Shown here piece by piece: positions 1 to 11,566 of a stretch of DNA of 64,000 nt. The position numbers and the translations under genes were made by a program. Position 1 is the stretch's first letter. Each line of letters opens with the position of its first letter. The DNA lies in contig NC_060105.1 in assembly GCF_021155765.1 (NCBI RefSeq), positions 868,001 to 932,000 of the forward strand, in the 5' to 3' direction. The notes under the pieces were generated by a model that ran no database searches, was not told where the DNA came from, and was given only the letters and a program-made list of their open reading frames with translations. This DNA is from Diprion similis. Lineage: Eukaryota > Arthropoda > Insecta > Hymenoptera > Diprionidae.

Positions 1-106
1 GCCTGACTAATGTAAGTTTCGTTACGTCGGAACGAATCTGAGGGTGAAGATCACGTTTTCAAAGTATCCAAGCCTCCTTGAAATGCGGAAACCATTTGTA
101 TGTACA

Positions 107-108
<2 letters not shown>

Positions 109-141
<33 letters not shown>
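109..141. repeat. (AT)n microsatellite
   Basis: About 15 uninterrupted AT dinucleotide units are visible. The short open frames that cross it on both strands encode only Tyr-Ile repeats and are not genes. Confidence 0.95.
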
Positions 142-144
<3 letters not shown>

Positions 145-1566
145 AACGGTCGAGTGAGAAAGTTTCCGAAGCTCATCGTCGACCAATGGCACATCACAGA
201 CATCCTCGTATCTGTATACTTACCGCTAAAAGTTGGCAAACAAATAATTAGGTATATGATTACTTACCGCAGAGTTTCCACCCTGCATCCAAGTTATAAT
301 TGCTGTATCTTTAACCTCAAGGTAAACATACATTTATAATTACATACGGAGTCCTAACGTCGCGTCGCGTCGACAAAGTTTATGCACGTATGGGTTCCAT
401 GCGTGGAAGGCAGGTGAAAAGGGTGGAAGAAAGTCTTGCGAGTATTCGAAGCTGAATAAGAAGGAAAAAGGAATTGAATCATGCTTCCGGAAACTCGCGC
501 TGCCCGATTTCGACTACCCGGTAAATCTTGGACTGAGAAATCATTTACCCCGTTCGAGGGTGTTAATTAAATTTTAGCCCAGTGCGGCTCCGGTCCCTCA
601 ACCCTAGAGATATCATTTCAAACTTCCTGTTTCCCAACTCCGCATCCTCCAGGCAATGTGTGCGTTTCACAAGAAGCCTGTGTCCCAGTCACCCACACAC
701 GCATTTGCCAAGTTCGACTGTGTGGCGTGTCGTCGTGCCAAAGTTTACCCGTAAGACGAAGCGCTAACAGAATCTTCATGATTACTCTGCCCGTGTTGTT
801 CCGGATGATTAATTGAAAATTAAAGCCGACACGCGTTACGTTTTACACCGGAAAATCTAATGCCGTTATAGATCCACTCTGTGGTGGATTTTGAGCAGAT
901 TTACCCCGGTTCTTGACTTCACGTTCACTCATTTCTTGCGTCAGCAGCGGATGTCACGTCAACTTCTATGGAACTGGTACCAAAGGATTACAGGTTTTTG
1001 GATTTGAGTGGATTGAAAATCGTTGATAATAACTCGCGAAGTGAACGCGTCTACTCTGTTGACAACTAAACTTATTTAAAATTCATGTAAAAAAAGAAAA
1101 ATGCGGTCAGATACCTAATTGCAAGGTTAAGCTTAGCAGTAAGGATAGAAAACCGAAGGACCTGGTGAAAGTTGTCAGAATAAAATTAGGAACCAGATTT
1201 GTGATTGGAAATTATCTTTCAAAACCCAGCGAGTGTCTCCTCTTTTTAAGCTACCATCCACCGTTTCTGTTCTGCACATTTCCTTCCAGTTCCTCCGGCC
1301 GAGAGGTCAAGCGATCGTATGACGATATCGGTGGATCTAGCTCTGGAGGGGCGGGGGAGGGAGGAGATATTTTATTTGACGGGAAGGTGAAAAGGGGGGA
1401 AAATGAGGGGATGGAAACAGACCCGACTATTCAGACCGGTGCAGGTGATGGTGGCCTCCGAATCAAGATTCGAGTTTTGGCTCTTCTATTCAGAGCTTGC
1501 GATGTCGCTTTGTTCCGGGTGCCGGATCGGACGATGAAGGGACGGGGACGCGGGTTCGACTCCATA

Positions 1567-1607
1567 GAACGGAACGGAACGGAACGGAATGGAACGGAAT
1601 GGAACGG
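1567..1607 (+). repeat. (GGAAC/GGAAT)n pentanucleotide array
   Basis: About eight tandem pentamers of GGAAC with GGAAT variants are visible. A purine-rich GA tract follows at 1651-1699. Confidence 0.9.
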
Positions 1608-1650
1608 TACTCTAGTCTCCGTCGCTCTTTATCGCAGGTACGTCAAGCCG

Positions 1651-1699
1651 AGGGAAAGAGAAAGAGAAATAGAAAGAGAGAAGGAGAGAGAGAGAGAGC
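1651..1699 (+). repeat. (GA)n-rich microsatellite
   Basis: An imperfect GA/GAAA tract ends in an uninterrupted GA run. It explains the Arg-Glu-rich open frames found here. Confidence 0.85.
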
Positions 1700-2869
1700 G
1701 GTTTGGTTCCCGCTTGTCGACAACCAACCGGAGGGTTTACCACAATGTTTTCCTCCAATTTCACCCAAACAAACACAGGAGGCCCTCGTGATATAGACGG
1801 GACGTCGATCCGTTCATAAAAGGGAGCTCGTGTCCTTTGTTCGATGAAAAATGAAATTTGTACGAATACCGCGGGAAAACAGCCGCGGTTTCTGCAGTCT
1901 GGCAACAGTTATAATTAATTGTTTCAAACCGGCCCAATTAGACTTCCCGGTGGGCTGCAGCTATCGACTCCTGCGATTGAAAGGACTCGAATTTCGTTGT
2001 ACCGGATTTTTTTCCAACAGACCTGAAGCTTCGAGATTGTGCTTTTTCAGGATTCTTCAATCGTCGCCGTCTCGAGGACCGTTTACTTTATTTAAAATCT
2101 TCTTGGATTGGTAAAAGACCCTCGAGATGATAAGGGGAGTGAGGGGGGTGAAGGGGGTGGATTTCCCTCCCCGTTTACGTTTCGCATTAAACTGCAGTGC
2201 GCTGCCTCGATTCTTCGGTCCGGTAATTGACTGGAAACGCTTGGTTTTATTTTCACAAAATAATACGCCGCTCCAGTAGGAACGAACGAATGGCAAACGG
2301 CTCCTGGAGACGATCTTCCCCCCTCCGTAGCAGTTTCTTGAGGGTTTCTTCCACCCTGACTACTCGTTCGCGGAGACTTAACCCAGGCATATTAGAGACT
2401 CTCCTTACCTTCTCAGGGGTGTAATTGAAATATTTTCCATATTTTCTTCCTGCTCCGTTATAACTATAATTATTATCTAATTATAAATTTCTCAAGCGTT
2501 ATTACACCCCCAACCAATTATGCACATATTTAGCTGATGCTTCTATGATTCTGTTGCAATTTCTTTCCCTCGAGGATCCAGCATGGTTTGCGCGTATTGT
2601 AAGGGGCTGCGAGTGGACGAGGGGATTTTTCTGATCGAGAATGTGTGTCCCGCTTCTCATCCCTCTCGGATTCGCGGGGGTCCTTGAGCCTTTGTTCCCC
2701 GAGTATTTTTGCGGTTCCACATAATATCCTATATGTATAGGGATGGGTGGGGCACGAGCGTGGCTTTTTACCATCAAATTAGTTTAATTTTTTTTTTCTC
2801 TACCTTGAACAAATTCACCGAAATTTTACCAAAACTGTAAAAGAAAATTTGGTGTTTTTCTGAGGTACG

Positions 2870-2936
2870 ACAACACCCCTCTAAAAAATGGTAAAAAAAT
2901 CATTTTTTGGACAAATTTTTTGAGGGGAAATGTTGT
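2870..2936. repeat. Short A/T-rich inverted repeat
   Basis: The left arm begins ACAACACCCCTC followed by A-runs. The right arm, ending in TGTTGT at 2936, is its imperfect reverse complement, offset by a few bases. An inner AAAAAATG/CATTTTTT pairing is also possible. It could be a small foldback element or simply a chance structure in A/T-rich DNA. Confidence 0.5.
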
Positions 2937-3410
2937 GCCCATAAAGAGTTGCTATAGATGTATACCGGAGCTGCAGCATCCATCGTGCGAACAATATTAT
3001 TCAAGTCAAGAATTATTTGAAAACTTCCGTGTCTCGAGTACTGTATTATAACTTTATAATGGTTTTCTATCTACCTGGCTGGAGGTCGAATATGGGCACG
3101 AGCGCAGGGTTCGGCTTCACCCCCACCCCACCCCCCACCCCACACACACACAGCGATGCGTCGGAAAACGTGGAAACTCGAAGAGGCGAAAGAACGGTGG
3201 AGGGCTGCCGAACGCGGCGAGATTTTTTAATTGTATTTAATTTTGCGTGAGTTGTTTTGCTCGTTTTCTACTAATTCCTTCATTTTTTTTCCTCCTCGCT
3301 CTCCCGCTTACCTCTCTTCATCTTGACATAATCGACGTAGCAGCGAGAGCGTGGAAAATTATAATTTATTTCACCTTTCGGGGAATATAAATGAATTCTC
3401 GAAGCGAGGC

Positions 3411-3445
3411 GACGACGCGACGCGACGCGACGCGACGCGACGACC
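3411..3445 (+). repeat. (GCGAC)n pentanucleotide array
   Basis: Five to six tandem CGACG/GCGAC units are visible in otherwise CpG-rich DNA. Confidence 0.9.
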
Positions 3446-4654
3446 GACGTGATTCTCCCTAAACTCGATTAATTTGCATCGAGTGCGAGGATAACGTGCA
3501 GCTAGGCGTTGAGGTCGGCGTATCAATTTCCGAGAAGAAAGTCAATTAACCAAAGGAATCGAGGGGGAAAACGCGGCGTAATTGTTCATCGCCTCTACAA
3601 GGTACAAACCTCAAAGGCGCGAGGGATCAGTGAAATTTTTGTTTCATTAGTCCATATTTATGAGCGAGCTCTGCACAATGTCCAGAGATAAATGGATCTC
3701 CGGATTAATATTTATACCAGCCAGTTTTACGTCTAACTTAACGACGTCATAAATAATATATCGACAGGAATATAATGCGAATATAATCGGTCCATTTCTC
3801 ACCCATCGCCCATTAGCCCTGCCCCCATGCAGCTCCTCCTCTCCTCTCCTTTCCTCTCATCTCGCATCGCTTCACCTCACGCTCTGCGTAACTTTCCTCA
3901 ACTTTATTTACGCCGAGGAGAAAAAGACGGCAAAGAGGGAAGGATTGGGACGACGGCGACGGCACAGTCGCGTCGTCGCCCGAAACTTCCGGTCGGTTCA
4001 ACGACGTCGGATCCCCAGAAACCGTATGGTAAATTTATCCCCCCAATATATTCCTCGGGATTTTTTCCCACCCATGAATACCGGTTCAGTCGTTTAACTC
4101 TTCTGGAGCATTGACGCGACTTTTTCAGAAAGGAATCAGGGTAAAGGACTTCGAGAACGAAAGTGATCGTTCGTGTCGATGTCCAAAACGAGCAGAAATT
4201 ATTTTAAAGGTTTAGAAATCGTTCAGAATTCAATGCACACCAGTGTTTAGGTACAGAAAGGAAAACCTTTGCATTTTTATTAATTGTTACCGTTTGGTGT
4301 TCTGTGAATTATAATTCTTTTATTTTTAATATCGGTGAGTCAAGCGAAGCATGAATGATTCCTTCACGATTCATCTCCGCATAACGCGGGCAGGTTCATA
4401 GTATGAATAATAATTAGCAGTTTTGCAAACCAACGATATACCGAATTAAGTCTGAATTTGAACGTGCCTACTCGAGGAATCGGAAAACTCGAAGTGGGAC
4501 GTGACATCGAAGGAATCCGACTGTCTGAGCATTTCACCGGCACAATTAAGCGCCGTCGGGTGACCGCCCCCCAAAACAGCCCCCGGCTACCAGACGGCGG
4601 AAGGCTGTCAGTGCCAATACCAGAGTCTGCTGCCTGCTTCCTCCCCCCGTAATT

Positions 4655-4658
<4 letters not shown>

Positions 4659-4685
<27 letters not shown>
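4659..4685 (+). repeat. (TC)n microsatellite
   Basis: An uninterrupted TC dinucleotide run. It produces the Arg-Glu repeat inside a 190-residue minus-strand open frame at 4364-4936 that I do not regard as a gene. Confidence 0.9.
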
Positions 4686-7600
4686 TGATCTCTCTCCATC
4701 CCTTCGACCATCTCGATGGGCGCAAGCCGCATCCAGTTCCCCGTAATCCGCCGACCGCGAGGACTCCAGCGGAGAAAGAGCTTTTGTCCGCGGTCTTTAT
4801 TGCAAATACATACGTATACCAAGTATAAAGCCAAGTTTGCGCCTTCGTGTCTGGGCAGCTGGTCCGCGTTTGGTCGAGAGATTACGCGATAGGGAAAGTA
4901 AGGACAGCAGCCGCTCCGCGGTAATCGGATGGGCAAATATTCCGAGTGCTAAGCAATCGGCGAGGAACCAGTTTCCGGACTTGGATTGGCCCTCCAGGCC
5001 TAACTTCCTCGGTCAAGTCCCTCGGCGGTAGAGTCCAAAGTCAAGATTTGCCGGCGACCTCAACCTTGTCGGTGGTAACTCGACTCCCGCCCCACTTGAT
5101 CGAGTCACGCTTCAGCTGGGGCCGGGACACCCTAGACTTGGAATTTGCTTCCGAACCTCGAACCCGATCCTACTTCACGTTACCCGGGACCAGGCTGACG
5201 GGCTTCCCGATTCTTCATCTTGAGGTGTAATAACGAGGAGAAAATTTTCTTAGTCTTTCATGTCTAACTTTGGAAGTTCGCCCGCGTCACAAGCATCTTC
5301 TTCCAAGCTGTTTGTATGCGTCACGATTTTTGACGGGCTACTTGGAGCTCCTTGTTCTACGGTCAAGCTTCGATCATGCGCGACGCGACATCAAAGTGAT
5401 TGAAAGCACCGGGAAAGCTGGTGAGAAGCGCCTAAACATCACCCTCTGGCACTTCGTCCCGCCTCTCGTTCTTCTCCTAATTAATTAACTAACGGTTGCA
5501 GGAGCAATTGCTTGACAACAGACTCCCGCTGTTCATCGTGCACACAAGCTTGCTCTTTGTGGTTCGAATAACTGATTACTTCCGTTTTCTCCATGTGTAT
5601 AGGTACCTACATTTCGCAACCCTGTTGTGATGAGTTTCGAACAACCGTTACACTTCTTTCATAATTTCCTCGGTCAACGGTGTCTTCAGAGATTAATTGA
5701 AGTCACTGACTTCACTTCGTCAATCTGTCTTATTTTTCTAATTTTTAACTATCTGAAAACGCTCCGAAGGAACAGGTAACTACGTCGAAATGGCCTCCAA
5801 TTAACGAGATGCGGTTTTCAATTATTATAGATTGTCGTACAAGAGGCTGTGCGCCAAAAACTTCTGGAAGCCAGGAATCGAGACAAATTGCGTATTTATA
5901 AAGAGGCTTGCGAGCGTATCAATATCTTTCTGTTTCCTCCTCACCCCAATATCGCCCCCCTCCCCCTCACCCCTCCCCCATCTCTCTCTCATTGTCGTCG
6001 TTCTCGTCCTCCCAGCCGGCCACGTTTTTTCTTCTTTTAATATTCTCCCTCTTTCCTCTCTTCTTTCTTCTTCACTCTAGGTAATCATCCCGACCCCCAG
6101 TGGCCGCCCCATTTCACCCTCCACCCCCGTCCCACAGCACTTTTTCCCTCATCGTGAGGAAAACAAAACGCGATCGACAAGTTTGCATGTAATAACCATG
6201 CTGCTGTGGGATCCGAAACGTCTCGTGAAAGCGACGACGAGAAGAACCATCCGCCGTCGCTACGACGACGAGGAGAAGGAGGAGGAGGAGGAACAGACGA
6301 AGAAGCGGAGGTGAAGGGGATGGAATCCTACGGGCTGGCTCCTGGGTGCAGGATATAAAGGAAAGCTCTGAAGAGTCGCTTCCCGTAATAACATGACGGT
6401 AATTGGACGACTGCGAACACCGCCGCATGTTACCCCTACCCGCATCATAATTATTACCCTGGACTATAACGGCCAATTAAAGACACGCTGCAGTGATACC
6501 TACATCCATCCCTCAATCGGCCGTTATTATAACGAACCATTATGCATGTTGTTTTCACCGACATTGCCGATGATGCACTTGGATTCTTTGTACCAATTCA
6601 TTCGGGCTCGGAGACTGTCTACAGAATTCCTCATTTCTGTGGCAAACGGTTCGACCTCCAAAAGGTGACGAGGATGAAGTTGAAATGGATGACATTTAGT
6701 GAACCATGATAAACGAAATATTCACTTGCCAAATGATGACCTTGTTCCCTGATGTTTTGTTACGTTAACGTCACTTTTCATTTAATTTTTACGCGATTTA
6801 TGCGTCATAAAATTAGCAAACTTTGGGGTGAACTTGGGGAACAGGAGACACGTGGCAGGGCGAATGTCTTTGCCAATTTGTCATCGACGGGCGCCACGAG
6901 GCCGTAATGCGAGATAATAATACAGTCGATATCCGGCAGGCTAATGACGCAATTAGGTTCGACACGTGGACGCCTGTATCCTGCGGCTCGTCGCTTCCTG
7001 GAATCGGGAAGCAGGAAGCACTCCCTGCTCTTCTCGGATTCCGCGAATACGGAATTGCGCAGTTTTGCGTAGCCGTTGACCCGAATACCCGGTTAATCGA
7101 GATGAGGTGTAACTTCCGTAACGAGACACTAACGATCATCTCCGTCTAATGCGTTCGGCTGGGGGGAACTTAATTTTTCCTCGATCCTGAGACGCGGGAC
7201 GACAAGGACCGCCGCCTCCTCGTCTTCAACGGTCATTAAACTCGAAACCCGGCTCTTCATTTCACCTCGATAGAGGACTTCCGGTGGCCTTGATGCTCGC
7301 CCCGGGAAGAGGAAAAAGCTCATCATCCTGATGGAATTTCGTATTATCAAAAAATTGACTCTCTGCTTGAGTAGATAAAAATTTATCGCTTTTTCATCCT
7401 GCGTTTCGTTCTGCCAAAACATATGGCGGATAGCTTGATACAAAATATTTATCATTCCCTCGAATTTCCGGGGCGGAAATCTATCGACCATATTTTTATT
7501 CCATTCTTCTCTCGACCTACTTTCGCGTGACGATCGAAACGGGAAAAATCAACTTATTCATAGACGAAGAACAGAGCGAATAATGAGTGGAATATAACGA

Positions 7601-10600
7601 TGAAAAGGAGCGTCGATCAGGTCGAAAGGATGGACGGTGAAAAGGCTGCGGCTCATTGTCAGGGAATCGACGTTTCTCGGCTGCCTTTCGACCCTGTCGC
7701 TGTCTGACTGCTGACAGACAATGAGATCGTTTAATTTACGGGGAGTCAATTTGTGGCTCGGGTATATATTAGGCTCCTCTCTCTTCCTCGTCTCGTCTCA
7801 TTTCATCTTCTCTCCTCTTCGCCAGCATATAATAATAATAATAATTTGGCTTGCGGCTTGTGCAGCGGGGTTTGTTTTAATTAAAAGTTTAAATCGCGCT
7901 TAGGTCAGAGGTTTTCGGGATCGAATCTCGCGGATGATTCCCATTTTCTCTACCCCACCGGGCAGGGGCTGAGTTGGATGTGTATTTTCGCCGACACCGC
8001 GGTCGAAAGCTCTGAGAATAAGGCTGGGAAATACGAGACGAGAGCGTGGATGGATCGCTTGCCAATTATTAACTTAATCCCTCGGATATCAAATTTTACA
8101 ATAAACCGATCCCCCGGTTAAACTTTTGGAATATCACACCGGCGTCTCGGCGCCGCCGCTTGCTCAAACTTTTCCATTCCCGTCTTAATCGCGAAGACAG
8201 GTTTCGTTAAACGATTCCCGTCCTTTCCTTTTCTCTCTCGATCCTCTCCTCTTCCTCGGTAAAATACTCGAAATTAATTATACGGGTGAAATAATTCGAT
8301 CAGAGAGAGGAAAAAGTGGAGGAAAGAAAAAGAAACGAAAATTAGACCCATACCGAACCCTCGGCCTCGCGGCACCGAGTGAGGGTGAAAAAATTTTTAT
8401 ACAATCTTCTTTATTGCCGGGGAGAAGGGTGGCTAATTTGCGGCGAGAGATCAAAAATCCTCCCCTCCTTTCTCTCTCTCTTTCTCTCTCCGACTTCCAG
8501 AGTTTGTTTCGAGTCCTCAAGGCGAGTCGTTGACGACTCAAAGGGCTCGAAGAACCCACCAAAGGACTCGCAGGGAGCTGCAAGGGTTCCGGGTACACAC
8601 ACGCGGGGCTAAATTCACGGCGTAATTGTAATTCAAGTGCCTACCACTTTTCCTTCGCGACCCTCCCACGTCCCCGCTTTTTGCGACCGAAAAGCAACCC
8701 CAAGAAAACAATTGTTCGAAAATACACATATTATATAACCGTAAAGAGAAACAGCCGAGAGGTAGGAAGACTTTCGCCGAGCCCGCGTATCCGGGCAACG
8801 ACGACTAGATTTCGTCGTCAAACCCGTCGAGAGCGACACTCGAGCTTCTTTAAACCTCTCACGACCCTTTCGGCTAATTTTTCCTCCCCCCCCCCCCTCC
8901 CCCTCCATCTCTTTTCTCCCGAAAACTTTAATTGCCGGAATTTACGTTCCCGGGGGTTGAAAATTTGGATATATTTGCAGATAAACGATGCGAGGGGGTG
9001 GAGGGGGTGGGGGGATTCCACTCTGCACCGATTCATCGTGACGCTGAAGATTTGAAAAAAAAAAAAAATGAAAAAAGAAAGAAAAAAAAACAACCACCAC
9101 GCGATTTCCGAAGCTGTAAATTTCCCTCTGGAAGCAAAAACAAAGTTTTTTACGCCAAACTTTCGGCCTATACAGGCCGGAAAATTAGTTGAGCTAATAC
9201 TGCCATTTAAGGATCTCTCCAGAGAGGTGGAGGGCGGTGAATCGGATGAGAAAACGGCCCTAATTTCTTCGTATTCCAGGACCGTGTCCGGGTACGGGGA
9301 TAACTTATAACGAGCATAATTAGGGTTTGCGAAACAGTTGAATAGACCGGGCGCGTGAAGTGGTCTTTAACGAGTTTCTTAGCGGCGGCTTAGGGTCGGT
9401 CGGTCCGTCGGTCTGCTGGGCGAGGGACGAGGGGTGGAAAGCTCCCCCGTCCTTCTACCCGAAGCTTCGAAGCTGCGCCTCTACGTTTATCAGAGGACCC
9501 AAGCGAAGCGAAGTCGAGAAACTCAGTGGCTTTATTTCTTCGCTAATTTCGGCTACACCTCGCTGTCGTTAAATACCGTTAACAATTCACAACCCCTTTG
9601 ATGGTAGAGGCTAGAAAACAGCCGAGCCTTTTTTCCGTGACGGGGTGAATTTTTGTCGCAGAACGATTCTTTTCACGGGGTATAAATTATAATTCTGCGA
9701 ATTAGGGAGAAATTGCGGATTTGTGTGTCTGAAAGATTTTTGTGTGCCGGCTGAGGTGGAGGAGAAGTAATATCAGTCTTGAATAATTATTTTGCGGAAT
9801 TTTTTTCTCTCAGAGGTTGCTTATTTCTGTAGTGTATAAAGCTTGCAAACGGGTTTAAATTCTGCCTTAATTTTACTCCAGGCGCCGCGGCAACGACTCG
9901 ACCCTTCGTTAATGCGCAATAACGCCTCACGGCTCTGATGATTATGAAAATGAGGTAAAATTTTCACCCTAACGCGAAATTTAGGAGTTTATAATGTTTT
10001 CGCAAACAAGCGGACGATATTAAAAAGACGACCCAGTCGGGTCCACTTCTTGTTACATCTATTATACTTATTATATGTAAATCCAGAACTTAAAATTCTT
10101 ACAGAGATAAACTGCATTTGATTCGCGTTCACGTCGCCAACTGGCGCCTGCCATGAGCGATAAATTGAGAATATTGGGTACCCGATGCGATCGAAGCACC
10201 GATTCGCAATCCAATGCATAAGTTAGACGCCGGTTTCAATTGTGTAAAATTCAATTTTCGAATCACTCGGACAGGATTGGCAAGGACCGTGGGTCAGCGA
10301 ATACGACCACTTCAACCCCCTGAAGTAAGAACAACCGATCGGGATTTAAATTTCTCAAATCATCCCTCGAGTAACATAATTTTTTCGGATTCTCAGCTGT
10401 CGAAACTCGGAAAAGTTCATGAACAAGAGTTTGTCATCAAACTCCCAAGCGAAGTTCAAGTGCAGAACTTTCTCCGCAGGTTTCCGAAAAATGTTCAAAA
10501 TGAATTTCTACCGTAGCATTGTAAAATTTATAACATTGATCAAATTGCTGCAGAATTCGCGCGGCGTGGCCGACTATATACATTTTCTACAACTCGGCAG

Positions 10601-11028
10601 CCTCGGGAGGTGGCTTAATTAATTGCAATAATTAAAACCAAGGCATTAGCAAGCGGTGTAAGGCGTGTACCTTGCATACCTTATATACGTATACGTATAC
10701 AATATACATCCGCTTTACTACTGAATATGCAAACCGACTGTGCTGCAGTACTTTACTCGCACCCCTTCACCCACCTGATGTCTTCGTCTGTCACGAGAGC
10801 ATCTCCAACCATTCCTTTGCCTTTCGCTATGAGAAACCAGCGACTTTAGTCGCTGGTAGGTAATTTAAGGGCGGAAAAAAAAGATTTCAGTGATAAGGTT
10901 TATCAATTTTATAAATGAAAAAGTAGTGGGTGAAGTTTTTTCTTCTATTTCGTACAACGAAACAGTTTTGGCGAAAAGAAAAGCACCCCTAATCGCTACA
11001 GCTGGGCTAAGCTTATCCTTCGGCAATA

Positions 11029-11050
11029 GCTGCTGCTGCTGCTGCTGCTG
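11029..11050 (+). repeat. (GCT)n microsatellite
   Basis: About seven GCT triplets in tandem, with no supporting open gene structure. Confidence 0.85.
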
Positions 11051-11427
11051 AGTCGTTTTGCGTATAGATTACCCACTGAACATTTACATTTACATTCACT
11101 TCTGTAAAACGAACCTGACCGGCGAACGAGGAAAGGGGTCAGCCCGTTCTGCCGAGAATTCAATCCCGTAAACGCGTAAATGACGCCGGGACTCCGAAGT
11201 TTCGGGGCGACGACGAAGGGAAGGGACGGAAATCGGAGGAACGAGAAGGGGACAGGATGCGATCGGGATTACGTTCGTTGAAGTGAGACGACCGAGAGAC
11301 CGTGGAGTAGGTAGGCTAAATCAGTACCCCGGTTCGACTAATTTTCAACTAAATTAAACAATTCGACTACTTTTCCACGCCTCGCCCTCCTCCTACAGAT
11401 CGATTTGCAATTTTATATCGTTTCGGC

Positions 11428-11566
11428 AGTAGCAATACAAGGTCGGTTCTCGATACAGATTCCTGTACCGACATTTACCGACGCTCCCACTACGTTGGTA
11501 CATTGGGTGTGTCGGTAAAATGTCGGTACAGAAATCTGTACCCAGAACTGGCCTTGTATTATTACT
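11428..11566. repeat. Long inverted repeat (foldback hairpin), arms of about 56-59 bases
   Basis: The left arm (11428-11483) and right arm (11508-11566) are reverse complements along nearly their whole length. A perfect 13-base core pairs CTGTACCGACATT at 11463-11475 with its complement at 11519-11531. The loop is about 24 bases. At least two of the arm differences would be G-U wobbles in RNA. Either a small foldback/MITE-like element or a hairpin RNA locus could look like this. No transposase or obvious target-site duplication is visible. Confidence 0.75.

Noticed and set aside
1480..1570. Possible tRNA gene because of GGTTCGACTCC near 1553
   Set aside because: The B-box-like word is present, but no A-box or cloverleaf pairing lies at the required spacing upstream.
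1165..1791. 208-residue plus-strand frame
   Set aside because: It contains translated GGAAC and GA microsatellites, and its listed initiator is not an ATG. No domain is visible.
4364..4936. 190-residue minus-strand frame
   Set aside because: It is crossed by a (TC)n microsatellite giving Glu-Arg repeats, and there is no recognisable motif on either side.
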